From positions 1,214,575 to 1,278,574 of the forward strand of contig NZ_LR215023.1 of the NCBI RefSeq assembly GCF_900660615.1: DNA of 64,000 bases, read 5' to 3'. Both the position numbers and the translations under genes were made by a program. The notes under the pieces are model-generated. The model was not told the DNA's origin and made no database searches. It was given only the letters and a program-made list of their open reading frames with translations. Each line of letters opens with the position of its first letter. The first letter of the stretch is position 1. This DNA comes from Malacoplasma iowae. GTDB taxonomy: Bacteria; Bacillota_I; Bacilli_A; Mycoplasmatales; Mycoplasmoidaceae. Shown piece by piece: positions 1 to 9,005 of the stretch.

Positions 1-1037
1 AAATATTTAAAAGCATATATGAAATTATCTAATAAAGCTCCAGTTATTCTTTTACTAAAGAAACCAATATCATAATATAAAGGGTCTGTCACTGTAAGTA
101 TTTTTATTTTTTTTCCATTAGGGGTTTTATATGATGTTTTGTTAGATGGAGTTCATGCAAAAGATGCTTCATCTGTAAAACTTATAACATTTGAACTAAT
201 ACCCATTTTAGTATTTCCAAAATCGTCTTTCAAATATTTATCTGGGTATTTTTCAATATCAGAATTAAGTGTTCAATTTTTATCTTTTTTAAAATGTTTT
301 TTTAACAAAAGTTCTTGTAGTTTATAATTGCCATCAGAACTTTGATCACCATATATTATTCCTAAATTTCTAAAACTTTCCCAATCTCTTGTATCTCAAG
401 CATTTTCTGCTTTTTTTATATCCTCATCAGTCCCATTTAAGACAATCATTCCTCTATAATGATCTGTAAGTATGTAATTACTTGTTTTTGAATCTTTTGC
501 ATAAAAATCATCATGTCTTATATTGTTTCACCCAAATGATAATCCTCAATTTTCAAATATAGGATTTTTATCAAAAGAAACTTTTTGCATTTCTTCAGCA
601 ATTATTCTTAAGGGATCATTTGTTCCACCATCAGAATAAAATTTATCATCTTCTTTATCAAAAACAAAAGCATCAGTTAATGTTTGAATTTTTGGTTGAG
701 AATAGTTTACTAATTGATTATCAATAGATTTTCCCATCGGTATAAAAGCAAAATCTGCTGAACCATTTTTTAATTTAGAAATTTTAACTTGAGGGTCTGT
801 TACCAAATGATAATTAATTTTAATTTTTGGAAGATTAGTCTTTGCATTTTGTTGATTAACTATTTGCTCTATTCTTTTTGCAAATTGTTTACCATTGTCT
901 ATCCCCTCACCATTATCATGAGATGAAGACAAGTAAAATGTATAAGTATTATTATCATTACTACAACCACTTAAAACAAAAGGAATAAGCATAGTAGAAA
1001 CAGAGAATAACAATGTTAATTTTTTCTTATTTTTCAT
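1..1037 (-). CDS. Thiamine/TPP-binding ABC lipoprotein (p37/Cypl type), 3' end cut by window
   Basis: The reading frame starts at ATG 1037 and runs off the window's left edge, so about 345 residues are visible. The N-terminus is a lipoprotein signal: a Lys-rich start, a hydrophobic stretch, then the lipobox L-S-G-C. It should be anchored outside the membrane as the binding protein of an ABC importer. The mature part resembles the mycoplasma p37/Cypl family, whose M. hyorhinis member is known to bind thiamine pyrophosphate. The family call comes from memory of the pattern plus the upstream TPP riboswitch, which independently points to thiamine. TGA codons near 537 and 397 encode Trp. Permease and ATPase genes are expected beyond the window edge. 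An upstream in-frame ATG at 1049 is less likely, because the signal peptide begins at M-K-N-K-K-K. Confidence 0.8.
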
Positions 1038-1052
1038 TTCAAAACCCACAAT

Positions 1053-1078
1053 AAAAAAACCTTCTTGTGTTAAGAAGG
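1053..1078 (-). terminator. Intrinsic attenuator of the TPP riboswitch
   Basis: On the minus strand CCTTCTT and AAGAAGG pair around a short loop (1060-1078), followed by seven U residues (1053-1059). The hairpin lies between the riboswitch aptamer and the lipoprotein start, so it is the likely expression platform: terminated when TPP is bound. Confidence 0.8.
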
Positions 1079-1111
1079 CAAATGAAAATACAAATTAAGT
1101 AAAAATATGTA

Positions 1112-1188
1112 TGTCCATGCCTCCGCTAGTACTAACTAGATCAGGTCATAAGCGTATTTCTCAGCCAATAATTGGCACCGCCTGATAA
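1112..1188 (-). ncRNA. TPP (THI-box) riboswitch aptamer
   Basis: The minus strand carries the conserved TPP aptamer blocks in order: GGCGGTGCC, GGCTGAGA, TGACCTGATC, then TAGTTAGTACTAGCGGAGG. These match the pyrimidine-sensor (CUGAGA) and pyrophosphate-sensor (ACCUGAUC and GCGnAGG) regions. It is followed by an intrinsic terminator and the thiamine-binding lipoprotein gene. Confidence 0.93.
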
Positions 1189-1197
1189 CACATTTTC

Positions 1198-1203
1198 ATT
1201 ATA
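1198..1203 (-). promoter_or_regulatory. -10 box of the thiamine-importer transcript
   Basis: TATAAT on the minus strand, about 10 bases before the riboswitch begins. No good -35 box is seen at 16-18 bases. It is placed so that transcription would start just ahead of the aptamer. Confidence 0.55.
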
Positions 1204-1301
1204 CACAATTTAATTGATCAAACACATTATTACAATTTAAAAATGTTAAATATATTTTTTATTATTTACTGATAATAAATAAAATAATTTAAACATCAAT
1301 T

Positions 1302-1335
1302 AAAAAAACTCTTTATGTTAATTTATAAAGAGTTT
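1302..1335 (-). terminator. Terminator of metK
   Basis: AAACTCTTTAT at 1306-1316 pairs with ATAAAGAGTTT at 1325-1335. On the minus strand the hairpin is followed by a run of U (plus-strand A run 1302-1308). It lies 20 bases beyond the metK stop. Confidence 0.85.
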
Positions 1336-1354
1336 TTATAACTTAAATATATTC

Positions 1355-2491
1355 TTATATTGTATTAATCAGTTCTTTTATTTTTTCTACTTTATCAAGT
1401 TTTTCTCATTTTACATTTAATTCTTCTCTTCCAAAATGTCCATATGTCGCAAGATTTTTGTATATTGGTTTTCTTAATTCAAATAGATCAATTATTTCAC
1501 TAACTGAATTATTAAATACCTTTTTAACAATTTCATAAATTTTTTCTTCACTTATTTTATTTGTATTAAATGTATCGATATAGAAAGCTATTGGTTTTTT
1601 TACCCCAATTGCAAAAGCTAATTGAATTTCACACTTATCACATAATCCGCTAGCAACAATGTTTTTCGCTATATATCTAGCATAGTATGCACCACTTCTA
1701 TCAGTTTTAGTTCCATCCTTACCACTAAAAGCACCACCACCATGTTTAGCAATTCCACCATATGTATCAACAATTATTTTTCTACCAGTTAGACCAGTAT
1801 CTCCAATTGGACCGCCGATAATAAATTTTTTTGATGGATTTATTATTTTTTGAAAATCTAAATTCATATTATATTTTTTAGCAATTGAATCCATTACTAA
1901 TGAAATTATTGTTTCAAAATCATTAACATTATAATCTTCTGAATGTTGCACACTCATTAGCATATTTACAATTTTAGGGTTATTGTTGTCTGTAAAATCA
2001 ATACTAACTTGAGATTTCATATCACTTTTTATAAATGTATAACCTTGAGTTTTGCTTACTAAAGCTAATGTTTTAACCAAATCATTAGCCATATTAATTG
2101 ATAGGGGCATAAAATTTTTTGTTTCATTTGTGGCATATCCAAAAACAATACCTTGGTCACCAGCACCTATATCACCATCATTTTTAATAACTGATTGACT
2201 AATATCTGGTGATTGACTATTAACATTAGATATTATTGTAAAATCTTCTTCACTGTACCCTAAAGGCATTAATACACCTCATGCTGTTTTTGTTAAATCA
2301 ACATAACAATTTGTTGTGATTTCTCCTCCAATAACAATTAACCTGTTAGCTGCCATAACTTCACAAGCCACTCTAGCATTTGGATCTTGTTTTAAACATT
2401 CATCCAAAATTGCATCAGAAATTTGATCACATATTTTATCTGGGTGCCCAGCACCAACTGATTCACTTGTTACTATTTTTTTAAATTCCAT
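1355..2491 (-). CDS. metK: S-adenosylmethionine synthetase
   Basis: It makes S-adenosylmethionine from methionine and ATP in the cytoplasm. The 378-residue frame has the usual family length. It starts with the [20 protein letters not shown] block (His and Asp of the ATP site) and later has [12 protein letters not shown], the glycine-rich [21 protein letters not shown] and [19 protein letters not shown], all MetK signatures. The frame is continuous only with TGA as Trp, near codon 72 and near the C-terminus. The ATG at 2491 follows a TGGAGGAAC ribosome-binding site. It is monocistronic, with a terminator downstream. The start and function are secure. Confidence 0.97.
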
Positions 2492-2533
2492 AGTTCCTCC
2501 AAAATATTAGTTACCGCTATAAAATTCTATAAT

Positions 2534-2566
2534 GTTTGAAAAGAAAATATTCAGATATGTTCAAAC
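2534..2566. repeat. Inverted repeat in the metK promoter region
   Basis: GTTTGAA (2534-2540) and TTCAAAC (2560-2566) form a 7-bp inverted repeat 43-75 bases ahead of metK. It could be an operator or chance in AT-rich DNA. It does not resemble the SAM riboswitch classes I know. Confidence 0.25.
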
Positions 2567-2570
2567 ACAA

Positions 2571-2594
2571 AATAAAAAATAGGTAATACCTATT
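2571..2594 (-). terminator. Terminator of the small Lys/Ala-tailed gene
   Basis: On the minus strand AATAGG and CCTATT pair around a five-base loop and run into TTTTTTATTTT. It is placed directly after the stop at 2602. Confidence 0.65.
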
Positions 2595-2601
2595 TCTTTA
2601 A

Positions 2602-2898
2602 TTATTTTTTTGCTGATGTTTTAGCTTTAGCTGGGGCAGCTTTTTTTGTTGTACTGCTCTTGCTTGTTGAAGAAGTTTTACTAGTTGTTGTTTTTTTGTT
2701 TGCACTAGTAGTAGTTTTTTCAGTTTCTTTTTCTTCAACTGGTTCTTTTACTGACTCATCAACTTTTACAGCTTCTTCTGTTTTAGTTTCAGAAGCTGTA
2801 TCTGAACTTGTAGATTCAATATCTTGTTTTTCAACATTAGCAACTTCGTTATTTGCTTTATGTTGTTTTTTGTTTTTGAATCAACTAAATAAGCCCAT
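2602..2898 (-). CDS. Small unknown protein with Lys/Ala/Ser/Thr-rich tail
   Basis: 98 residues, not recognised. It begins MGLFSWFKNKKQ (the Trp is a TGA), a short amphipathic aromatic/basic head. The middle is acidic (many Glu, Thr, Val, Ser). The C-terminal third is a Lys/Ser/Thr/Ala-rich tail ending in AAPAKAKTSAKK, like a histone-like or ribosomal-protein tail. There is no signal peptide and no predicted globular core. AGAGAGG lies nine bases before the ATG, and a hairpin terminator follows the stop, so the gene looks real. The plus-strand frame over it is a shadow. A nucleic-acid-binding or membrane-peripheral role is only a guess. Confidence 0.7.
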
Positions 2899-2927
2899 TT
2901 TTTTATACCTCTCTTTTATGTTTTACA

Positions 2928-2949
2928 GACTATGGTTTTAAACATAGTC
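2928..2949. repeat. Inverted repeat in leader of the 2602-2898 gene
   Basis: GACTATG (2928-2934) and CATAGTC (2943-2949) pair around an eight-base loop, about 12 bases upstream of the ribosome-binding site. This could be a 5' stabilising hairpin or an operator. Confidence 0.4.
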
Positions 2950-3165
2950 AAAATAAATAATATCACACAATAGAAAACATAAAAAAATTATTAATAAAAA
3001 ATAAGGTTAATTATTAGTGTTTTAAGGTTAAAATATGTATTTTGTGATATTTTTGTTTTTGTTTAACAATTAAGTTTTATCTAAGCAATCTAATTTTATT
3101 AATAAGTTAAAAATTATTTTTATTAGATTTAAAAAATAAAACTAATTTATTTTGGCACAAAATGA

Positions 3166-3171
3166 TATAAT
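3166..3171 (+). promoter_or_regulatory. -10 box for the 3247-3654 gene
   Basis: TATAAT 76 bases ahead of the start codon, with TTTGGC-like sequence upstream at a loose -35 position. The rest of the 2899-3246 interval is AT-rich and shows nothing else. Confidence 0.5.
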
Positions 3172-3246
3172 TTGAATTTTGACAACCAATTGAGTTTCAT
3201 TTAATATATTTATATATTATTAATTTTGTTAATTAGGAAATAAGTC

Positions 3247-3654
3247 ATGAAAGTTAGAAATTGAGTTAGCTTATACAATAAAAAACAAATTGAATTAAAC
3301 ACATCAAGAGATACTATAAAATACTTTGAAAGATCAAATGATTTAACAATAACAAAAAATATAGAATCAGTGAAAAAGATAGAAGAACTTGAAAGAGAAA
3401 GAGATATAAGAATTCAAGAGTTTGAAAACAAATATAAACTATCTTTTGAGGATGCTAAATTATTAGTGGATAATTCTTATCATGCAAATAGAGATTTCAA
3501 TTTGGATGAGTTTAATGAAATTTCACAATTGAATGACCAAATAGATGGAGAGAAATTTTATATTTACCAAAGAAACAGATTAGTAGATAGAAACAAACAA
3601 ATTATTTCAAACATAAATGATTATATAAAAAGAGCAACAGAATCAAATGATTAA
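3247..3654 (+). CDS. Unknown charged coiled-coil protein
   Basis: 135 residues, not recognised. ATG 3247 follows AGGAAATAAGTC. The first TGA (residue 6) is read as Trp, so a frame search with the standard code would start too late, at 3370. The sequence is rich in Glu, Lys, Arg, Asn and Ile with heptad-like spacing (around residues 40-60 and 95-130), suggesting an alpha-helical coiled coil. There is no membrane segment or signal peptide. It has its own promoter-like box and a strong terminator, so it is a single-gene unit facing away from metK. Confidence 0.72.
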
Positions 3655-3681
3655 AAAACATTGGGGGCCCAATGTTTTTTT
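3655..3681 (+). terminator. Strong bidirectional terminator
   Basis: AACATTGG pairs with CCAATGTT around a GC-rich centre (GGGGGCCC), flanked by A and T runs. It serves the plus-strand gene ending at 3654 and possibly the minus-strand permease ending at 3713. Confidence 0.9.
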
Positions 3682-3712
3682 CATTATATTTAAAATCTTT
3701 TTTTAACAAAAA

Positions 3713-4738
3713 CTACTTATATCTTTTAATTAATAAATAAACAAAATAAATAACACCAATTATAGGAAATCAGTATATTGCTAAATTTGATAATTTAGGA
3801 AAGAAAATTGACAATATATTGTTGTTTAAGAAAAATGCAATAAACATGAATAATATACAAATTAAAGCTGATCCAAAAATTGAATAATTATAATTTCTTT
3901 TAAAAATTAGGTATGAGCAAGAAGCTCCCAAAAGACCAAGCAAAACAATGTTTCCTAACATAAAAAATGCAACACCACTTAAGATCCCAATTATAAAAAT
4001 AACTTGGAAATTTAAATTGTTTGGTTTTATTCCTATAGTCTTTGCAATTACATAATCTGTATATAAAATAAATATCTTTTTTTTAATTATAAATATTCAA
4101 CAAATACTTATAAATAACAGAATATAACCAATTAAAAATTGAACATCACTAGGAGTGCTAATTGTTCCATTAAGATATTCTTGAATATAGTCTTTTTTAT
4201 TTGAAGGAACAAAAGTTATTAAACCATAATATAAACCAATCAATAAAAAGTTTAAAACAATACCTATAAACATCATTTTTGATGAAGAAAACTTTTTATT
4301 TGAAAATGATAATAAATAAAGACACAATACAGTCAAGAAAGAAAATATTGTAAAAATTCAAGAATTTGTTGTTAGAAAATTCTTTGATTGCTCATAGTTT
4401 GAAACATTAAAAGAAATAACTAGAAATATAGAAACAATTAAATTAATATTACCAATACCAAGAATCGATGTATCAGCAAGTTTGTTATTAGTCATTTCTT
4501 GTAATAAATATGTTCCAATTCCCAAACAAGAAGCACCACATACAATAGCTAAAATTTGTTTTCAAAATACTAAATTTAATGTTGTAAAACCAAACTCAGC
4601 ATCAAGAAACAAAATCATTATTGCAAATAAGCAAACCAAAACAAATAAAACAATTAATATCAAAGGGTTTTTTAATCTTTTTTTATTTGTAAAAGTTATT
4701 TTATTTCTTAGCATATTAAATCTTTCATATGACTTCAT
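3713..4738 (-). CDS. FecCD-type ABC permease (second permease of siderophore/cobalamin-like importer)
   Basis: 341 residues with about nine or ten hydrophobic segments, the length and profile of the FecCD/BtuC permease family that moves iron-siderophores, heme or cobalamin. The segment near residue 240, IGIKPNNLNFQVIFIIGILS followed by GNIVLLGLLG, matches the family's conserved coupling loop. ATG 4738 starts two bases after the stop of the preceding permease gene (4741), so the two were co-translated. The gene itself looks intact, but the IS30 insertion upstream probably removes its transcription or coupling. The substrate cannot be read from sequence. Confidence 0.8.
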
Positions 4739-5597
4739 AACTAAAACTTCTTTCTCGATACAACATATAAAAAAATTGGAGCTATTATAAACATGCAAAA
4801 GAAATTAAGTCCATAACCAAATCTATAATTTAGCATGCAACTAACAATTAATAAACTACTAGTTCAAATAGAAGAAAGAAAACTACAAGTGTAAAAGTTA
4901 TTTTTTCTAAGTATTTTTCTTACTATTATTGGGAATACAATTGCTATCCCAACTATTGATCCAATCAATAGTGTTGACCCAATAGAAATTAATATACTTC
5001 CAAAAGATGAAATTAAAAATATTCTTTTTACATTTATGCCTAATGAACTTGCTAAATCATCATTGTTTTGAATAATTGTTATCTTTCTTCCAACAATTAA
5101 TATCATTAATAAACCAACAATATTAAAAGCCATGCTTGAATAAATATATATTTCATCAGTTCTAATTTGTAAATTTCCAAGAAATGGAGAATAACTTATT
5201 TGGAAATTTGGCAGTAGATAAACTAATAAGGAATTAATTGCTCCAATAAGTACTCCAAACATTAAACCCATTAATATTAAAAAGAATTTCTTTTTGCTCT
5301 TTTTTGCTATTAGGTAAATTATTCCTATAGAAAATATAGCAAGAAAAAGATTTATAAAATATTCAACATAAATATTTAAGACATTAGGAAAAGCTTTATC
5401 TATCAAAAGATAAATTACCAAACTTGTGGTTGTTAATGGTAAAAACCCTAATGTTGTGGGGCCAGCAAGTTCGTTCCTTGTAACACCCTGCATTGATGAA
5501 CCAGAAAATGGAATTATAAAACCACATAAAGCACATGAAATTAATTGTATTAAATAGTTTTTTGTTGGTAAAAGAAAATTATTTGTTTGAAAAAAGA

Positions 5598-5673
5598 AAC
5601 AAAAAACAAAAATTAGTATTTACAAAAAAACACTTACTAAATAATTTAAAATTACAAATTTATTGTTTTTGTT
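5598..5673. repeat. 76-bp direct repeat, copy 1 (target duplication of IS30 element)
   Basis: Identical to 6834-6909 except for one base (T at 5628 against C at 6864). The segment begins AACAAAAA and ends TTTTTGTT, so it is itself bounded by inverted repeats. The mismatch turns a Trp TGA into a TAA stop on the minus strand. Confidence 0.92.
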
Positions 5674-5678
5674 GCTCG

Positions 5679-5701
5679 ACTGACATGTGAAGTGCAACAC
5701 T
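5679..5701 (+). repeat. Left terminal inverted repeat of IS30 element
   Basis: 23 bp, the exact reverse complement of 6806-6828. Confidence 0.92.
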
Positions 5702-5778
5702 CGAAAAAGAGTGTGCACTTCATTTGTTTTGTTTGTAAGTGTTCACTAATAAAAAGATAATGAATATTAGGAGTGCTT

Positions 5779-6752
5779 ATGAAAACTTATAAACATTTAA
5801 CAAAAGAAGAAAGATGCTTAATTTATTTTCTTTGAAATAAAGAAAAATATTCTATGAATAAGATTGCAAAAATCTTAAATAAAAACAAATCAACAATATC
5901 AAGAGAATTAAAAAGAAACACATCTTCAACAGGAATTTATTATTCATCAAATGCTCACAAAAAATACATTAGAAGAAAATCAAATTGTCATATGTTTTTT
6001 ATGTTGAAGTACAAAAACTTACAGATCTTTTTATTCAAAAATTTAATCCTAAATCTCATGGTGTAGAAGCTACAATTTTTTGAATAAAAGAAAACTATCC
6101 ATTAGTTAAAGTTCCAAGTGCTAGGCAAGTATTTAGATGAATCAATAGCAAGATTTGAAAGATACAAAGAAGAGATTGTTTAAGAAGAAAATATGTTAAA
6201 GGAAAAAGAAGAAAAATAGGTATATTTTCTAAAATTGATGGAAAATACTGCATTCCTTATAGTCTAAGACCAGAAAAGATAAACAAAAGAAAAGAATTTG
6301 GACATTGAGAAGCTGATCTAATAGTTAGTAAAAGGCAAAGTGGTTATTACCACTTATTAACATTAGTAGAAAGAAAAACAAGGTTGGCAATTATTAGAAA
6401 AATAAAAGGTAAAAACGCTAGATCAATGATGGCTAAAATGTATACCATTATTCGAGATGAAAAACTCCCAATAAAAAGCATCACTGTTGATAATGGGTTA
6501 GAGTTTCAAATGATGGGAATAACTGCAAAACAATTCAACTTTAAAGTTTATTATTGCCAACCTTATTCTTCATTCCAAAGAGGGTCCAACGAGAACATAA
6601 ATGGGATAGTTAGAAGATGATATAAAAAAGGAACTGACTTCAGTTTAGTAAGTGAAGATAAAATAAAAACTCTTGAATGAAAAGTAAACAACATCCCAAG
6701 AAAAATGTTTGGTTATAAAACAGCTTACCAAATGTATCAAGAAAATATTTAA
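5779..6752 (+). pseudogene. IS30-family transposase, frameshifted
   Basis: The first part (5779 to about 5990) starts after TAGGAGTGCTT and has the IS30 N-terminal helix-turn-helix: LTKEERCLIYFLW, then NKIAKILNKNKSTISRELKR. The second part lies in the -1 frame (open from about 5973 to TAA 6752). It carries the DDE core: GHWEADLIVS (first Asp), TVDNGLEF (second Asp) and the SNENINGIVRR block (Glu). TGA codes Trp at several points. I find no X-XXY-YYZ slippery heptamer in the overlap 5973-6066, so this looks like an indel mutation rather than programmed frameshifting. All catalytic residues survive, so one base change would restore it. Confidence 0.85.
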
Positions 6753-6805
6753 AACAAAAAACTCTCAACTTATATTTCAAAGTCGAGAGTTTAATGTAAC
6801 ATTGA

Positions 6806-6828
6806 AGTGTTGCACTTCACATGTCAGT
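6806..6828 (-). repeat. Right terminal inverted repeat of IS30 element
   Basis: 23 bp, the exact reverse complement of 5679-5701. Confidence 0.92.
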
Positions 6829-6833
6829 TAGGG

Positions 6834-6909
6834 AACAAAAAACAAAAATTAGTATTCACAAAAAAACACTTACTAAATAATTTAAAATTACAAATTTATT
6901 GTTTTTGTT
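6834..6909. repeat. 76-bp direct repeat, copy 2 (target duplication of IS30 element)
   Basis: Matches 5598-5673 with one difference. This copy keeps the permease frame open (TGA as Trp) and joins directly to the native 5' end of the permease gene. Confidence 0.92.
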
Positions 6910-6961
6910 TGTTTCTTTAAAATGAAATTTTAAAGAAATATTTTTGTTTTTTAAAATCATT

Positions 6962-8371
6962 TTATTTAACTTGTTTTCATTCTTTTAAATTACTCAAATA
7001 GTCATTATTATTAACTTTGTCAAATAAAATATTTTCTTTTTTTTCAACTATTTTTTTGTTTGGTTCAGTACCAAAATTAGTATTAATTCATTCAACAAAT
7101 TTTGATATACCCAAACTTTGACCTATTGGTCCTCATGTACTCATATACATATCACTATATGATGTATAGAATATGTGTTTTTCTTTGTTTGTTTGGTCAT
7201 TTGACATTGTTGTTTTTAAAAGTTTAGATAAATCACTTTTAACAACTTCATCTTTTGTGTGTTGGAATTCTCCAGCATCATATGCCATATATACAACATA
7301 ATCAAATTTTCCTTGAAATTGTTCTATAAGCTTTTGACCACCAGAAGCATTTTTAAAAGTATTCATGTCATTGTTATCACCAGCTATTATATCTGGATCA
7401 TTAAACATTATTCCACTTGTTACCGAAGTTGCTTCCTTTGGTGCTGGAAAATTCATTTTCAAGCCTTTATCATTTTGTCTTGAATAAAATTGTGGATAAG
7501 TATGTGGACTATAAATTTGTATATTTGTTGCAGCATCATTAGAATTTGAACTTGCTTTTTTACCTAAAATAAATGCAATAGTTTTGTTATTAACATTTGA
7601 TTTAATAAGATCATTATTGTTTAATTCTGTTAATCTATTTTTTTGCATTTTTTCTATTTCTTCTGATTTTTTAGAAAAATTATTTTTTCCACCAGATAAA
7701 TTATCTAATGATTTAGCAAATTTGCTTAAAGCTGCAAAAGGATTTTGTTGTCACTCAAATAATTTATAATTGAAACCATAGTCTTGAAAATCTTTATTAA
7801 CACGACTAGAGCCTTCTGTGCCAGCTTCTACAAAACTATTTCCTTTAACTCAAACCCTTTTTCCACTGTCATCATAAAAATCAATTCCACCTAATTCATC
7901 AACTACTTTGGTTTTGTTTTTGCTTGAAACTACTTTTTCATCACCAACATAAGAATATTCTTTTGAATCTCCTCTCCCAGTGTATGCCACATTATTAACA
8001 TAGTTTTTTATTACACTTTCTTTACCACTATCAGTGATATTTGCTCCTAATAAATCTATCCCAAGTTTAGTTACTTCTCTTGGGTTTAATGATCCTTCAC
8101 CTTTAGGAAAAATTCTTCAATCTAATATTTTAGTATTAGCTTTTTCAGCCAATTCTCTTATATATTTAGAAGTATATGTTGTTCAATTTCCAGGAGTTGC
8201 ATAATTAGGTTTTATACCTAAAGCAATAGCATCATCCAATACATTGTCATATGTTGTAACAAAATTATTTCTTACATTTTTATATGAACAACTTGAGATT
8301 ATTAGAGGAGTAACTATCAAACAAGCCATTCCTAAAAAAGACAATATTTTAATTTTTTTGTTTTTAATCAT
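6962..8371 (-). CDS. Substrate-binding lipoprotein of siderophore/cobalamin-type ABC importer
   Basis: 469 residues. ATG 8371 follows GAGGAAATT. The N-terminus is a lipoprotein signal (KKIKILSFLGMACLIVTPLI then S-S-C). The early mature sequence NNFVTTYDNVLDDAIALGIKP is typical of FhuD/BtuF-type (class III) binding proteins, where an early strand is followed by an ALG-like helix. It is longer than bacterial relatives because of Asn/Lys/Ser-rich insertions, common in mycoplasma lipoproteins. The stop TAA lies one base before the ATG of the first FecCD permease, so it heads that operon. The ligand is unknown; iron complexes, heme or cobalamin are all possible. I saw no partner ATPase gene in the window. 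Confidence 0.75.
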
Positions 8372-8923
8372 AATTTCCTCTTTATAAAAAATATAAATAA
8401 AATATATCACATAAATTTCTTATTTATAATTTTTATAAATAATGTTGATAAAAATTTTGAATTGTATTTCTTTTAATACACTTAATAAAAATTACTAAAA
8501 TTCACAACATCATAAAATAAAACAAATCAAATTAAATAGAACAATATTATTTTTTTATTTAACATTAGTATTTGTTTTTTTAAAACAGTTGATAAGTAAT
8601 TTACTTAATTTATATTTGGTAGTGTTTATTTTAAAGCATCATATTCAATGCACATATTTAAAAACAAAATAAAAAATTCATTTTTGTTTATGATTAAAAT
8701 TCTTAATAAAAAAGATGCAATTATAAAATTGTAATATCTTAATTAATTGGTTTTTATACATATAAAAATTATAGATATAACAAAAATTATTAAACGAATT
8801 AAGAAGAAAAAAACCGGTTTAAACTTTTATAAAAAATAGTTCTATTTATAAATTTTGTCAAAATTTTTAATTATTTGTTCATAATAAAAACAGATATTTA
8901 AAACGTTGTTGTTTAACATTAGT
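8372..8923. other. AT-rich intergenic stretch with no gene seen
   Basis: About 550 bases between the lipoprotein gene and the osmC terminator. No frame with a ribosome-binding site, no tRNA-like arms and no long repeat were seen on either strand. It probably contains the minus-strand promoter for the importer near 8400-8480. Confidence 0.5.
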
Positions 8924-8962
8924 TAAAAAAACACCAAACAAAATAACATTTTGTCTAGTGTT
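8924..8962 (-). terminator. Terminator of the osmC transcript
   Basis: 8930-8944 and 8948-8962 form a 15-bp stem closed by a three-base loop, with two G-U pairs on the minus strand, followed by seven U residues. It lies about 45 bases after the osmC stop. Confidence 0.85.
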
Positions 8963-9005
8963 AAAATTATATGTTTTTTTGTTAATTTGAAAAAATGTTT
9001 TCCAA

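Larger units (their letters stand above)
5674..6833. mobile_element. IS30-family insertion sequence
   Basis: A 1160-bp element containing a transposase with IS30-type motifs and terminal inverted repeats of 23 bp (5679-5701 and 6806-6828, core ACTGACATGTGAAGTGCAAC). It sits between 76-bp direct repeats. The left end has a hairpin (5689-5721) and the right end a stem-loop (6758-6793, AAACTCTC with GAGAGTTT) that may shield the element from read-through. It is inserted opposite to the permease gene's direction. Mycoplasma IS30 relatives such as IS1630 are known to make long, variable target duplications. Confidence 0.92.
4741..6960 (-). pseudogene. FecCD-type ABC permease split by an IS30 element
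   Basis: The 5' part starts at ATG 6960, one base after the lipoprotein gene's stop, and is broken at 6834. The 3' part runs from 5673 to the TAG at 4741. If the element and one copy of the flanking 76-bp repeat are removed (joining 6960-6834 to 5597-4741), a single 984-base frame of 327 residues results, the normal length for FecCD permeases. It contains the family motif SGSSMQGVTRNELAGPTTLG and a C-terminal GSIVGIAIVFPIIVR block. In addition, the repeat copy next to the 3' part has TAA where the other has TGA (Trp). The gene is therefore inactivated, unless a shortened product starting at an internal ATG (for example 5493) has some function, which is unlikely. Confidence 0.88.

Noticed and set aside
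2492..2570. SAM riboswitch ahead of metK
   Set aside because: The leader is under 80 bases with only a weak 7-bp inverted repeat; none of the SAM-I, SAM-II or SMK conserved blocks is visible.
2660..2941. Plus-strand open frame rich in Val/Ser
   Set aside because: It is antisense to the Lys/Ala-tailed gene, has no ribosome site, and its composition is what the complement of that gene would give.
5973..6066. Programmed -1 frameshifting of the transposase
   Set aside because: No X-XXY-YYZ heptamer in the overlap and IS30 elements normally have one frame; treated as a mutation.
8372..8923. Hidden gene or small RNA in the long intergenic stretch
   Set aside because: Only short, stop-rich frames and no stable stem with a T run before the osmC terminator.
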